Position numbers and translations under genes: made by a program. From the NCBI RefSeq assembly GCF_004005485.1, contig NZ_RZUL01000003.1:1-64000 (forward strand): a DNA stretch of 64,000 nt. The letters run 5' to 3'. Positions 43,630 to 55,619 of the stretch are shown here, in pieces (positions within the stretch are counted from its first letter, which is position 1; each line of letters starts with the position of its first letter). The notes under the pieces were generated by a model. The model was not told the origin of the DNA. It saw nothing but the letters and a program-made list of their open reading frames with translations, and searched no databases. Source of the stretch: Sphingobium algorifonticola. GTDB lineage: Bacteria; Pseudomonadota; Alphaproteobacteria; Sphingomonadales; Sphingomonadaceae.

Positions 43630-44093
43630 AGGCGCACACCGCCGCGTCCGTTGTTTTCGAAATGGCGTGTGTCGGCGATCGCATGATCCTCTGGCGCGCC
43701 TTTTTCGGCGCGCGCGAACACCACCGTGCCGACCGGCTTGTTTTCCGATCCCCCGCCCGGGCCCGCCACGCCGGTTATGGCGACTGCGATATCGGCTTGC
43801 GTATGCTCCAGCGCGCCGCGCGCCATCGCCCATGCGACGGCAACCGATACGGCGCCAAAGGTGTGCAGCACATCTTCCGAGACCTTGAGTAATTGCTGCT
43901 TCATCTCGTTGGAATAAGTAACAAATCCCGCCTCGAAGATATCTGACGAACCAGGGATTTCAGTCAGCGCCGCGGCCACCAGTCCACCCGTGCAGCTTTC
44001 CGCGACGGCCACGGTACGGCCTGCGCGCCTATTGGCTTCGACTACCTTGCGTGCCAGATCGACCAGTTCGGTGGGAAGGATGGTGTCGGGCAT
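43575..44093 (-). CDS. CinA C-terminal domain protein (nicotinamide-nucleotide amidase type)
   Basis: A 172-residue stand-alone CinA domain. VAVAESCTGGLVAAALTEIPGSSDIFEAGFVTYSNEMKQQLL and AVAITGVAGPGGGSENKPVGTVVFA are the signature blocks of NMN deamidases (PncC), which recycle nicotinamide mononucleotide. It starts 5 bases after the ispDF stop on the same strand. With nadA, nadC and nadK elsewhere in this window it adds another NAD-related gene. The 55-base tail overlap with the COQ10-like gene means the last 18 codons are read on both strands. Confidence 0.9.
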   Translation of the reverse strand: MPDTILPTELVDLARKVVEANRRAGRTVAVAESCTGGLVAAALTEIPGSSDIFEAGFVTYSNEMKQQLLKVSEDVLHTFGAVSVAVAWAMARGALEHTQADIAVAITGVAGPGGGSENKPVGTVVFARAEKGAPEDHAIADTRHFENNGRGGVRLQAALCALELLLPEASAP

Positions 44094-44098
44094 GGCGA

Positions 44099-45271
44099 TC
44101 AGAACAGCTCCGGCAGGGATAAGGTTGCGACGGCCTGAGCAGCGATGCCTTCGCCGCGTCCGGCAAATCCAAGCCGCTCGGTCGTTGTTGCCTTCACGCT
44201 CACCTTTTCAACGGCGATGTCAAGCAATGCAGCGATGCTGGCCCGCATGGCATCACGATGCGGACCGATTTTGGGAGCTTCGCATATGATTGTGACATCG
44301 ACATGATGCAGCACTCCACCCCGCGCGGCCACCAGCGCGCGGGCATGTTCGACAAAGCGCGATGACGCAGCGCCACGCCATTGGGGATCGGACGGCGGAA
44401 AATGGCTGCCGATATCGCCGTCCGCCAGCGCGCCGAGTATCGCATCGACCAGCGCATGCAGTGCAACATCCGCATCGCTATGACCCGAAAGGCCCTTGTC
44501 ATGGGGAACCTGAACGCCGCACAGCCACAATGTTTCACCGGGAACAAGGCGGTGGACATCATACCCCATACCAGTCCGCGTTGCGTACCGTGCCGTCATC
44601 CGCTGCTCTGCGGCAAGAAAATCGGCCGGATGCGTCAATTTTTCCAGCATGGTGTCGCCCTCTATAATCACAACATCATGGCCCATCGCACGGAGCATTT
44701 GCGCATCGTCGGTTGGCTCCGGCTGATTGTGCCAGGCCTGATGCGCCGCAAGAATCGGCCCGACGCGAAACGCCTGCGGTGTCTGCACCCGCCATAGATC
44801 GGCTCTGTCCACGCTTTGGGAAACGGTTGCCGTGCCGCGCACGAGCGTATCGACGACGGGCAGGGCGGGGATGGCACCATCGGCATCGTCCAGCGCCGCC
44901 AGCAGGCGTGCGATGACCGCTTGCGGCAGAAAGGGGCGCGCGGCGTCGTGAACCAGAACCTGGGCAATGCCGCCCACCTGCGCGAGCGAGTCCAGACCGG
45001 CCCTGACGGACGCCCGCCTGCTGTCGCCGCCCCGAGCGAACAGGATGGTCGCCCCCCTGATATCGCCAATCACTTGCCGAGCATGATCTTCCTCGCCTTC
45101 GCCGATGACAATGACAATGGTGGTAATGGCAGCATGATCGGCAAGCGCCATCACGGCATGGGCGAGCACGGCGCGGCCGGCGACCATGCGATACTGTTTC
45201 GGCAGATCGCCACCCGCGCGCAGGCCGCGTCCGGCGGCGACGACGATGGCGGCGATGGTTGCTGCTGTCAT
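44099..45271 (-). CDS. ispDF: Bifunctional IspD/IspF enzyme of the MEP isoprenoid pathway
   Basis: The first 220 residues are IspD (4-diphosphocytidyl-2-C-methylerythritol synthase): AIVVAAGRGLRAGGDLPKQYRMVAGRAVL and VLVHDAARPFL. The last 160 are IspF (2,4-cyclodiphosphate synthase): GMGYDVHRLVPGETLWLCGVQVPHDKGLSGHSDADVALHALVDAILGALADGDIGSHFPPSDPQW with the Asp/His zinc ligands. The fusion of non-consecutive steps 3 and 5 is common in alphaproteobacteria. Length 390. It is divergent from dusB by 94 bases and co-transcribed with cinA. Confidence 0.95.
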   Translation of the reverse strand: MTAATIAAIVVAAGRGLRAGGDLPKQYRMVAGRAVLAHAVMALADHAAITTIVIVIGEGEEDHARQVIGDIRGATILFARGGDSRRASVRAGLDSLAQVGGIAQVLVHDAARPFLPQAVIARLLAALDDADGAIPALPVVDTLVRGTATVSQSVDRADLWRVQTPQAFRVGPILAAHQAWHNQPEPTDDAQMLRAMGHDVVIIEGDTMLEKLTHPADFLAAEQRMTARYATRTGMGYDVHRLVPGETLWLCGVQVPHDKGLSGHSDADVALHALVDAILGALADGDIGSHFPPSDPQWRGAASSRFVEHARALVAARGGVLHHVDVTIICEAPKIGPHRDAMRASIAALLDIAVEKVSVKATTTERLGFAGRGEGIAAQAVATLSLPELF

Positions 45272-45356
45272 CCTGCGCGCATAGCCGAGGTGATCCGCCT
45301 TCGCCAGTCGCTTGCCGTTTGGTGCATTTGACGCTACATCGCTGCCTCTTTTTTAG

Positions 45357-46421
<1,065 letters not shown>

Positions 46422-46423
46422 CT

Positions 46424-47538
46424 ATGGTCACCACGGCCGCGCCGCCCCGGCGGTCACGCAGTGACGAGCCTTCGCTGGGCGATATTGTCACGGCCTTTCC
46501 CGTGGCGACCTTGGTCGTCGGGCCGGACAACCGGATCGCCAATGCCAATGTGCGGGCCGAAACGCTCTTGAACATGGCGCGATCGGCGATCATCGGCAGC
46601 GATATCGCGCGAACCCTGCGCCTCGCGGATATCGATGGGCGATATGACGTCTGGAACTCGCAGAAGCCTCTCGCCGCCTATGACGTGCAGGTTCACGCGG
46701 GGCGTACGGCGGCAATGGAAGTCGATCTTATGATCGCGCCTATCCCTGATTTCGACGGGTGGCGCGTCATATCAATCCATTCGAAAAGCGAGGCGCAGAA
46801 GCTCGCTCACCGGCGCACCGGGGGCGGCACCCGATCGGCGATGGGCGCTGCCGCAATCCTCGCCCATGAAATCAAGAACCCGCTTTCGGGCATACGCGGT
46901 GCCGCGCAATTGCTTGATTCCGGGGACGACGACGGCGCCAGCGCTCTTACGCGCCTGATCTGCAACGAAGTCGATCGCATCGCCGCGTTGATCGATCGGA
47001 TGCAGGATTTCACCACCGAACGCGCCCTGCAATGCCGACCCGAAAACATCTATCCCTTGCTCGATCGCGCTGCGGAGGTGGCGATTGCGGGCTTTGCCCG
47101 CGATATCCGCATCAGCAAGAATTATGATCCATCGCTTCCCTTTGCCCTGGTGAACGGTGATGCGCTCGTCCAGATCATGATCAACCTGCTGAAAAATGCA
47201 GCGGAGGCATTGGTGCAGGCGGAGCGGCCGGTCACTCGACCGCGTATCCGCATCGTGACGTCATTCCGTCACGGGATGTCGGTCATGCTGCCCGGCGGCA
47301 AAGGCAATGCATCGCTGCCTATCGAGATATTGGTTATCGACAACGGTCCCGGCGTACCGGACCATATCCGCGAGCATCTTTTCAATCCCTTCATCACGGG
47401 CAAGCGTTCCGGCCAGGGTTTGGGGCTGGCGCTCGTCGATAAATTGGTGCGCGATATGAACGGGTTTGTGCAATTCCAGCGCGACGCGGAAGCAGGAGAG
47501 ACAGTCTTTCGCATCCTTCTGCCGATGGGCATCGCCTG

Positions 47539-47539
<1 letters not shown>
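46424..47539 (+). CDS. ntrB: Nitrogen regulation histidine kinase NtrB
   Basis: A cytoplasmic PAS-containing kinase of 371 residues. The PAS-like region covers about 15-125; the phosphoacceptor is His148 in AILAHEIKNPLSGIRGAAQLL; the ATPase has NLLKNAAEALVQ (N box), VIDNGPGVPDHIREHLFNPF (G1) and GKRSGQGLGLALVDKLV (G2). It phosphorylates or dephosphorylates NtrC according to PII signals of nitrogen status. Its TGA overlaps the ntrC ATG by one base, so the pair is translationally coupled. Confidence 0.95.
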
Positions 47540-49017
<1,478 letters not shown>

Positions 49018-49109
49018 TCCGACCAAAGCTTCACCGCAATCGACCAATCGCAACAATTCTGTCAAAAACTGTGTTTTAGCAGGCACATTATTGTTGTATC
49101 CCTGCAACT

Positions 49110-51371
49110 ATGTCGGACAGCGCGGAGCAGCCGCAACATCATGATTCGGGTTGGCAGCGGTTTCTCCCGGCATTGCTGAAGGGGCCGCGGCGCGCACGCA
49201 TATTTGAGGCGGCCACGGTTATCCTGCTCGTCGCGATAGGCGTGCTGACTTATCTGCTGGTGTCGTCGCAGGGCGATTCCTACTCGCTGCTGACACCACC
49301 TATTGTCGCGCTGTTGCTTGTGGCCAATCTTGTGCCAGCTATTGCCTTGCTGGTTCTGCTCGGGCGGCGTCTTGCCATAGGCCGGGCTGAACGCACTGCA
49401 GCCGGCAGCGAAGGTCAATTGCACGTTCGCCTCGTCGCGATCTTTTCGATCCTGTCGAGCGTGCCGATGCTTCTCGTCGTCATATTCGCGTCGCTGCTGT
49501 TTCAATATGGCGTACAATTCTGGTTCTCCGATAGCGCGCGCGGCATGCTGGAAAACGCGAACGACTTTGCGCGTGGCTATTATGAGCAGAATCTGGCGGA
49601 AGTGCGCGACGAGACGCTGACGATGAGCAATGACCTGCGCGACTATCTCAACCAGTCGTCGGTCTCCAGCCCCGAGTTTCGGGAAGGCTATGTTTATCAG
49701 GTCGTGACGCGCAAGCTGAACCGGTCGGCGATCATCGAAATCGGCCAGGACGGGATCGAGCGCACGGTGGCCAATGTCGCGTCCGATGATCGCGTGGCGA
49801 AAAACATCCTGACGCCCAACGTGATCGCGCGGCTCGGGCGAGGCGAGGATGTGGTCGTCAAAGCCAGCCCGAACCAGATCGAGGCAGTGACGCTGCTGTA
49901 TCCGCGCGAGCGTATCTATCTCTACGCAACGCGCGATGCCGACGCCCCGGCTTTCAGCCAAGTCACCCGGGCCCAAGCCGTTCTGTCGGACTATGACGAT
50001 TTCGCCGCCCGCTCGCGCAGCTTGCAGCTTCGGTTCAACATCTTTCTCTATGTGGGTTCCTTGCTGCTCGTCGGGATCGCCGTCTGGATCGCGCTGACGG
50101 TTGCCGACAGGCTGGTTCGCCCCGTCAACGAACTTGTCGATGCGGCGCGCAGGATTACCGCAGGCGATCTGTCGACTCGCGTTTCAGGGCCGCATGCCCG
50201 CGATGAAATCGGCACACTCGCCAGCGCGTTCAACCGGATGACGCAGCGTCTTGAGGCGCAAACGGGTGCGCTCGTTGCAGCAAACGGGCAACTCGACAAC
50301 CGCCGTGCGTTTATCGAGGCGATCCTTTCGGGCGTGACCGCCGGTGTGCTTTCGGTCGATCAGCAGCAGAAAGTCCGTTTGCTCAACAGTTCAGCCGCGC
50401 GGATATTGGCGGAGGATGGCGATGATCCAGTGGACAGGCCGCTCGCGCAACTATCGCCGGAACTGGCTGCCCTGCTCGACGAAGAGCAGGACGCCGGGAT
50501 CGTTCAGATACGGGCGAGGGGGGAAGTGCGAACCCTCGCGGTCAAGCTCTCGCGCGACGCTTCGGGTCACGTTTTGACGTTCGACGACATCACCCAGCAG
50601 CTTTCCGATCAGCGCCGTGCCGCCTGGTCCGACGTCGCACGGCGAATAGCCCATGAAATCAAGAATCCGCTGACACCGATCCAGCTCGCCGCCGAACGCC
50701 TTCAGCGTCGTTATGGTGAGGAGATCAGTAGTGACAAAGCGACGTTCGCCCGGCTGACCGGCACGATTGTGCGGCAGGTCGGCGATCTGCGTCGGATCGT
50801 CGATGAGTTCTCCTCTTTCGCGCGTATGCCCAAGCCGGTCTTCCGCCGGGAGGCGATCGTCGATATCGCTCGCCACGCTTTGTTCCTGCACGAAGTGGCG
50901 CATCCTGACATCAGCTTTGCGTTCGACGCAAAGGCCGGACCGGTCGATATCGTGTGTGACCGGCGGCAAATCGGTCAGGCATTGACGAACATCGTGAAAA
51001 ACGCCGTGGAAGCGATAGAGCCGAAGCCCTCGCGGGACGATAGCGCGCCGCGGGGCCACATCCGCATGATCCTCGACCGGGCCGACCCGCATCTGTTGTG
51101 CATCACAGTCACCGATGATGGCGTCGGCCTGCCGCCCGAGCGGGAAAGGATGCTGGAACCCTATATGACCACGCGGGCCAAGGGCACCGGCCTTGGCCTC
51201 GCGATCGTCAAGAAGATTGTCGAGGAACATTGCGGGAAGATAGTTTTTCGCGATGCCAACGGCGGTGGAGCCTGCGTGACGATCACGTTCGACATGCAGG
51301 CATTGGAACGACTGGAGGCGGCCCCAGACCTAGCCGCCGCGAAGGGAATAGTGACGGCACATGGCGCTTGA
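49110..51371 (+). CDS. ntrY: Membrane histidine kinase NtrY
   Basis: A 753-residue sensor kinase. Three hydrophobic segments lie near residues 30-50, 58-85 and 105-130, then a large extracytoplasmic loop, a fourth segment near 310-330, HAMP (VADRLVRPVNELVDAARRITAGDLSTRV), PAS and kinase domains. The phosphoacceptor is His515 in ARRIAHEIKNPLTPIQLAAERLQRR; ATPase motifs NIVKNAVEAIE and DDGVGLP follow. NtrY with NtrX is linked to nitrogen, redox and cell-envelope control in alphaproteobacteria. Its last 11 bases overlap ntrX. Confidence 0.94.
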   Translation: MSDSAEQPQHHDSGWQRFLPALLKGPRRARIFEAATVILLVAIGVLTYLLVSSQGDSYSLLTPPIVALLLVANLVPAIALLVLLGRRLAIGRAERTAAGSEGQLHVRLVAIFSILSSVPMLLVVIFASLLFQYGVQFWFSDSARGMLENANDFARGYYEQNLAEVRDETLTMSNDLRDYLNQSSVSSPEFREGYVYQVVTRKLNRSAIIEIGQDGIERTVANVASDDRVAKNILTPNVIARLGRGEDVVVKASPNQIEAVTLLYPRERIYLYATRDADAPAFSQVTRAQAVLSDYDDFAARSRSLQLRFNIFLYVGSLLLVGIAVWIALTVADRLVRPVNELVDAARRITAGDLSTRVSGPHARDEIGTLASAFNRMTQRLEAQTGALVAANGQLDNRRAFIEAILSGVTAGVLSVDQQQKVRLLNSSAARILAEDGDDPVDRPLAQLSPELAALLDEEQDAGIVQIRARGEVRTLAVKLSRDASGHVLTFDDITQQLSDQRRAAWSDVARRIAHEIKNPLTPIQLAAERLQRRYGEEISSDKATFARLTGTIVRQVGDLRRIVDEFSSFARMPKPVFRREAIVDIARHALFLHEVAHPDISFAFDAKAGPVDIVCDRRQIGQALTNIVKNAVEAIEPKPSRDDSAPRGHIRMILDRADPHLLCITVTDDGVGLPPERERMLEPYMTTRAKGTGLGLAIVKKIVEEHCGKIVFRDANGGGACVTITFDMQALERLEAAPDLAAAKGIVTAHGA

Positions 51372-52734
51372 TATTCTGATCGTCGATGATGAAGAGGACA
51401 TTCGTGATCTCGTCGCGGGTGTGCTGGAGGATGAAGGGTACGAAGCGCGCACCGCCGCCAGCAGCGAAGCGGCGATCGACGCGCTCGACGCCCGGCGACC
51501 TTCGCTCGTGCTTCTTGATGTGTGGCTTCAGGGATCGAAGCTGGACGGGCTGGAATTGCTCGAAGAAATCAAGCGGCGGGATCCCTCGATCCCGGTGTTG
51601 ATGATTTCCGGGCATGGCAATATCGACACGGCCGTCGCGGCGATCCGCAAAGGTGCGGTCGATTTCATCGAGAAGCCGTTCGAGGCGGATCGGCTGATCC
51701 ACCTCGTGTCCCGCGCGACGGAGACGGAGCGGCTGCGCCGGGAAAATCAGTCACTGCGCGCGCGCGTTGGACAGGACGACGAACTGACTGGCAACAGCAG
51801 CGCCATCAACGCCGTTCGCGCCACCATCAAAAAAGTCGCCGGAACGGGCAGCCGCGTCCTGATTTCCGCCCCCGCAGGTGGGGGGAAGGAAGTGGCCGCT
51901 CGGATGCTCCACGCCTGGAGCGGCCGGGCCGGTGCGCCTTTCGTCGTGGTGTCCGCCGCCCGCATGGAGCCGGAGCGGGTCGAGGAGGAGTTGTTTGGCA
52001 TAGAGGATAGCGAAGGCTTGGTTCGCCCCGGCTTTCTGGAGCAGGCCCATGGCGGGACGCTGTATCTGGATGAAATCGCCGATATGCCCACGACAACGCA
52101 AGGCAAAATCCTGCGGGTTCTGACTGAACAGAGTTTCACCCGGGTAGGGGGGCAACGGCAGGTCAAGGTCGACGTTCGCGTGATATCATCGACTGCGCGC
52201 GATCTGGCCCGTGAAATAGAGGAAAAGCGGTTCCGCGAAGACCTTTACTATCGCTTGAACGTCGTGCCGCTGGTGATTCCCCCGCTCAGCGAGCGTCGCG
52301 AGGATATTCCGCCGCTGGTCGATCATTTCCTTGCGCGTTTTGCGGCCGAGCGACGCGTGCCGTCTCCCGATGTCGCAACAGACGCCATGGCGGCGTTGCA
52401 GGCTTGCGAGTGGCCAGGAAATGTCAGGCAGTTGCGCAATGTCATCGAACGCACGATGATTCTCGCGCCAGGCGACCGGATCGCCCGCATTGAACTCGAC
52501 ATGCTCCCGGCGGAAACAACCGGTGGCGGCGGTGGCGAGGGCATCGGTACGAGTGCTATCATGGGTTCACCACTGCGCGAGGCTCGGGAGAGTTTCGAGC
52601 GGGAATATCTGCGCGTACAGATTCGCCGTTTTTCAGGAAATATATCGCGGACGGCGACATTCATTGGCATGGAACGATCAGCATTGCACCGCAAACTGAA
52701 GCTGCTCGGTATCACCGATGGCAAGGATCAGTGA
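51361..52734 (+). CDS. ntrX: Response regulator NtrX
   Basis: A 457-residue regulator with receiver Asp53 (LVLLDVWLQGSKLDG), an AAA+ domain and a Fis-type C-terminal helix-turn-helix (GNISRTATFIGMERSALHRKL). The AAA+ domain lacks the GAFTGA loop: after EEELFGIED the sequence goes straight to GLVRPGFLEQAHGG. Its Walker A reads APAGGGKE rather than GESGTGKE. It is therefore unlikely to activate sigma-54 polymerase and probably regulates sigma-70 promoters, as reported for other alphaproteobacterial NtrX. It overlaps ntrY, and hfq follows after 149 bases. Confidence 0.94.
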   Translation: MALDILIVDDEEDIRDLVAGVLEDEGYEARTAASSEAAIDALDARRPSLVLLDVWLQGSKLDGLELLEEIKRRDPSIPVLMISGHGNIDTAVAAIRKGAVDFIEKPFEADRLIHLVSRATETERLRRENQSLRARVGQDDELTGNSSAINAVRATIKKVAGTGSRVLISAPAGGGKEVAARMLHAWSGRAGAPFVVVSAARMEPERVEEELFGIEDSEGLVRPGFLEQAHGGTLYLDEIADMPTTTQGKILRVLTEQSFTRVGGQRQVKVDVRVISSTARDLAREIEEKRFREDLYYRLNVVPLVIPPLSERREDIPPLVDHFLARFAAERRVPSPDVATDAMAALQACEWPGNVRQLRNVIERTMILAPGDRIARIELDMLPAETTGGGGGEGIGTSAIMGSPLREARESFEREYLRVQIRRFSGNISRTATFIGMERSALHRKLKLLGITDGKDQ

Positions 52735-52883
52735 GGCTCAATCCTGTTGCATGAGATGGGCTTGGACTTATCTCGCACTTGCGTTAAAAGACAGTCGTCT
52801 TCCGGTTGGCGGAGGCAGCACGATGTCCTTGCAAAGGGCACAGGCGCGGGCAACGTCCCGCCAAGATAGAAAGGCTTTCAACG

Positions 52884-53372
52884 ATGGCCGACAAAATCAA
52901 CAATCTTCAGGATATTTTCCTTAACAGCCTGCGCAAATCTAAAACGCCTGTGACGATGTTTCTCGTCAAGGGGGTGAAGCTGCAAGGCATCATTACCTGG
53001 TTCGATAACTTCTCCGTCCTGCTGCGTCGCGACGGGCAGTCGCAGCTTGTGTACAAGCATGCGATTTCGACTGTGATGCCAGCGCAGCCTATGGACCTTT
53101 CAGAAGTCCGCAAGGCATTCGAGGCCAATGACAAAAAGGCGCGGCTGCTTCAGGAAATCTTTCTGAATGCGGTGCGAAAATCGGGACATCCGGTAACGAT
53201 GTTTCTTGTCAATGGTGTCATGCTTCAGGGCGAAATCGCCGCGTTCGATCTGTTCTGCATGATGCTGGAACGCGACGGGATGGCCCAGCTGGTATACAAA
53301 CATGCGATTTCGACCGTCCAGCCCTCGCATCCGCTGGACCTGTCGGCCGAAGGCGAAGCCGATCAGGACTGA
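52884..53372 (+). CDS. hfq: RNA chaperone Hfq with two tandem Sm domains
   Basis: A 162-residue protein made of two Hfq units, about residues 7-69 and 87-151, joined by a short charged linker ([15 protein letters not shown]). By hand alignment the two are about two thirds identical. Both keep the YKHAISTV Sm2 motif that forms the U-binding proximal pore. They differ on the distal face: copy 1 has Lys32 (as in E. coli KLQG) where copy 2 has Met113. Their rim segments, RKSKTP and RKSGHP, differ as well. A pseudo-hexamer of three chains is expected. ATG 52884 begins the [14 protein letters not shown] sequence. The position between ntrX and hflX is the usual hfq site. Confidence 0.95.
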   Translation: MADKINNLQDIFLNSLRKSKTPVTMFLVKGVKLQGIITWFDNFSVLLRRDGQSQLVYKHAISTVMPAQPMDLSEVRKAFEANDKKARLLQEIFLNAVRKSGHPVTMFLVNGVMLQGEIAAFDLFCMMLERDGMAQLVYKHAISTVQPSHPLDLSAEGEADQD

Positions 53373-53420
53373 TCCTGCACGCGTGCACACTTGCAACATT
53401 GCAGCATTGATGCGCGTTGA

Positions 53421-54743
53421 ATGCCCATGAGTGTTTTTGATCGTGATTCCAAGGATGACGTATCGCGCGGCGCGCGCGCTGTCGTTGTCCATGCAGAGCT
53501 TGCCGGCGGTGACCGGCGCGATCCCGACGCGCGGCTTGAAGAGGCGCGGGGCCTTGCCCGTGCCATCGGCATCGATGTGCGCGGTTCTCAGGCGTTTCGT
53601 GTTCGCGATCGCAAGCCGTCCACCTTGTTCGGCAGCGGACAGGTTGAGGCGATTGCCGCGCTCGCCATGGATCATGACGCCGAACTGGTCATTGTTGATA
53701 ACGCTCTTTCCCCTGTCCAGCAAAGCAATCTTGAGAAAGTGACCAAGGCGAAGGTCATCGATCGCACAGGCCTTATCCTGGAAATCTTCGGAGAGCGGGC
53801 CGCGACGAACGAAGGCCGCCTGCAAGTCGAGCTGGCGCATCTCGATTATCAGGCAGGGCGGCTGGTGCGAAGCTGGACCCATCTGGAGCGGCAACGGGGC
53901 GGTTTCGGCTTTCTTGGCGGTCCGGGCGAAACGCAGATCGAGGCGGACCGGCGCATGATCCGCGATCGTATGGCGAAGATACGGCGGGAACTGGAGCAGG
54001 TAACTCGTACGCGCGGCCTGCATCGGGCCCGCCGCCAGAAAGCGCCCTGGCCGGTGATCGCCCTCGTGGGCTATACCAATGCCGGGAAATCGACATTGTT
54101 CAACAGAATGACCGGCGCCGATGTGATGGCGGAAAATCTGCTGTTCGCGACGCTGGATCCGACGATGCGGCAGATTGCGTTGCCCGGGCTCGACAAGGCA
54201 ATATTGTCCGACACGGTCGGCTTCGTGTCCGACTTGCCGACGCAGCTTATCGCGGCGTTTCGCGCGACGCTGGAGGAGGTGCTGTCCGCTGACCTGATTG
54301 TCCATGTTCGCGACATCGCCCATCCCGACAGCGATGCGCAGCGTGACGATGTGCTCCAAGTACTTGAGGAACTCGGAATTTACGGGGAGGGGGCAGATCC
54401 GGCGACAGTCCCGCCGATGATCGAGGCCTGGAACAAGATGGACATGTTGGACTCCGAAGACGCCGCGCATGTTCGTGAAGTGGCGCAGCGGCAGGAGGCG
54501 GTTATCCCGCTGTCCGCGATCACCGGAGAGGGGCTGGACAGGCTGCAACGGGCCATAAGCGAAACATTGACTGCGGGTGCGGAAGTGCATGCGATAACGC
54601 TGGACCCGGCCGATGGGGCTGCCGCGGCGTGGTTGCATGAACATGGCGAAGTGTTGGACAGCATAGTGTCGGATCAGACACTTGCACTCAACGTACGTCT
54701 ATCCCATTCCGCTTATGCGCGTTTCAGGGCGCGGAAGGCTTAA
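53421..54743 (+). CDS. hflX: Ribosome-associated GTPase HflX
   Basis: A 440-residue GTPase that binds and splits stalled or stressed ribosomes. The HflX N-terminal domain includes SGQVEAIAALAMDHDAELVIVDNALSPVQQSNLEK and QVELAHLDYQAGRLVRSWTHLERQRGGFGFLGGPGETQIEADRR. The G domain has GYTNAGKST (G1), DPTMRQI, DTVGFVSDLP (G3) and NKMDM (G4). It follows hfq by 48 bases, the ancient hfq-hflX pair. Its 3' end overlaps convergent mazG by 20 bases. Confidence 0.95.
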   Translation: MPMSVFDRDSKDDVSRGARAVVVHAELAGGDRRDPDARLEEARGLARAIGIDVRGSQAFRVRDRKPSTLFGSGQVEAIAALAMDHDAELVIVDNALSPVQQSNLEKVTKAKVIDRTGLILEIFGERAATNEGRLQVELAHLDYQAGRLVRSWTHLERQRGGFGFLGGPGETQIEADRRMIRDRMAKIRRELEQVTRTRGLHRARRQKAPWPVIALVGYTNAGKSTLFNRMTGADVMAENLLFATLDPTMRQIALPGLDKAILSDTVGFVSDLPTQLIAAFRATLEEVLSADLIVHVRDIAHPDSDAQRDDVLQVLEELGIYGEGADPATVPPMIEAWNKMDMLDSEDAAHVREVAQRQEAVIPLSAITGEGLDRLQRAISETLTAGAEVHAITLDPADGAAAAWLHEHGEVLDSIVSDQTLALNVRLSHSAYARFRARKA

Positions 54744-55557
54744 TCTCGTCGCTTTTCGCGGCCTGCCACAACGCTTCCTTGTCCATGAGAGGGAGCGACG
54801 GAAAAGCATCGCCCACCATGTTTTCCATCGCGCGAAACCGTCTATCAAACTTGCTGTTGGCGCCGCGCAGCGCTGATTCTGGGTCGACATTCAGATGCCG
54901 TGCCAGATTGACTACGGCAAATAACAAATCGCCAACTTCCTCTTCTTTCTGATCCTGCGAACTGGCATTCACAACCTCTTCAATTTCTTCGAATATTTTC
55001 GCGATGACACCTTGCGTGTCGGGCCAGTCAAAGCCTGTCCGCGCGGCACGTTTTTGCAATTTTTCCGCCCGTAACAGTGCAGGTAACGCCAGTGCCACGC
55101 CCGCCAGCGCGCTGCTGTCCATACCGCGACCCGCTCGTTCCGACGCCTTGATGGCTTCCCAATTTCGTTCAACTGTTTGCGCGCCATCAGCTGACGTTTC
55201 GGCAAAGACATGGGGGTGGCGCCGGATCATCTTCGTGCAAATGCTGTCGACGACCGATTGCAGTGTGAAATGCCCAGCTTCATCCGCCATCCTTGCATGG
55301 AACACCACCTGAAGCAGCAGGTCGCCCAGTTCGTCGCAGAGCGATACCATGTCGTTGCGGCCGATCGCATCGATTACCTCATAGGCTTCTTCGATGGCGT
55401 AGGGTGCGATCGTTGCAAAAGTCTGTTCGAGATCCCAAGGGCAACCGCCGTTCGGATCCCGCAACCGCGTCATGATCGCCACCAACGGACCGATGTCGGC
55501 GGATGGGGCATCGGGAAGCGCCGGAGCAGGGCGATCGGGGATCTCATCGGCAGACAT
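54724..55557 (-). CDS. mazG: Nucleoside triphosphate pyrophosphohydrolase MazG
   Basis: House-cleaning enzyme that hydrolyses NTPs and non-canonical nucleotides to monophosphates. Two MazG units are visible: GGCPWDLEQTFATIAPYAIEEAYEVIDAIGRNDMVSLCDELGDLLLQVVFHARMA with the E-E-x-x-E...E-x-x-D metal site, and KIFEEIEEVVNASSQDQKEEEVGDLLFAVVNLARHL near the C-terminus. Length 277. It ends the minus-strand run that begins at mltB, 62 bases after the aspartic protease gene. Confidence 0.94.
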   Translation of the reverse strand: MSADEIPDRPAPALPDAPSADIGPLVAIMTRLRDPNGGCPWDLEQTFATIAPYAIEEAYEVIDAIGRNDMVSLCDELGDLLLQVVFHARMADEAGHFTLQSVVDSICTKMIRRHPHVFAETSADGAQTVERNWEAIKASERAGRGMDSSALAGVALALPALLRAEKLQKRAARTGFDWPDTQGVIAKIFEEIEEVVNASSQDQKEEEVGDLLFAVVNLARHLNVDPESALRGANSKFDRRFRAMENMVGDAFPSLPLMDKEALWQAAKSDEIKPSAP

Positions 55558-55619
55558 AGATATCCTATAGTTCGATAATATATATTATGTTAAATTTAAT
55601 TGTGAACTGGCGCCGATGA

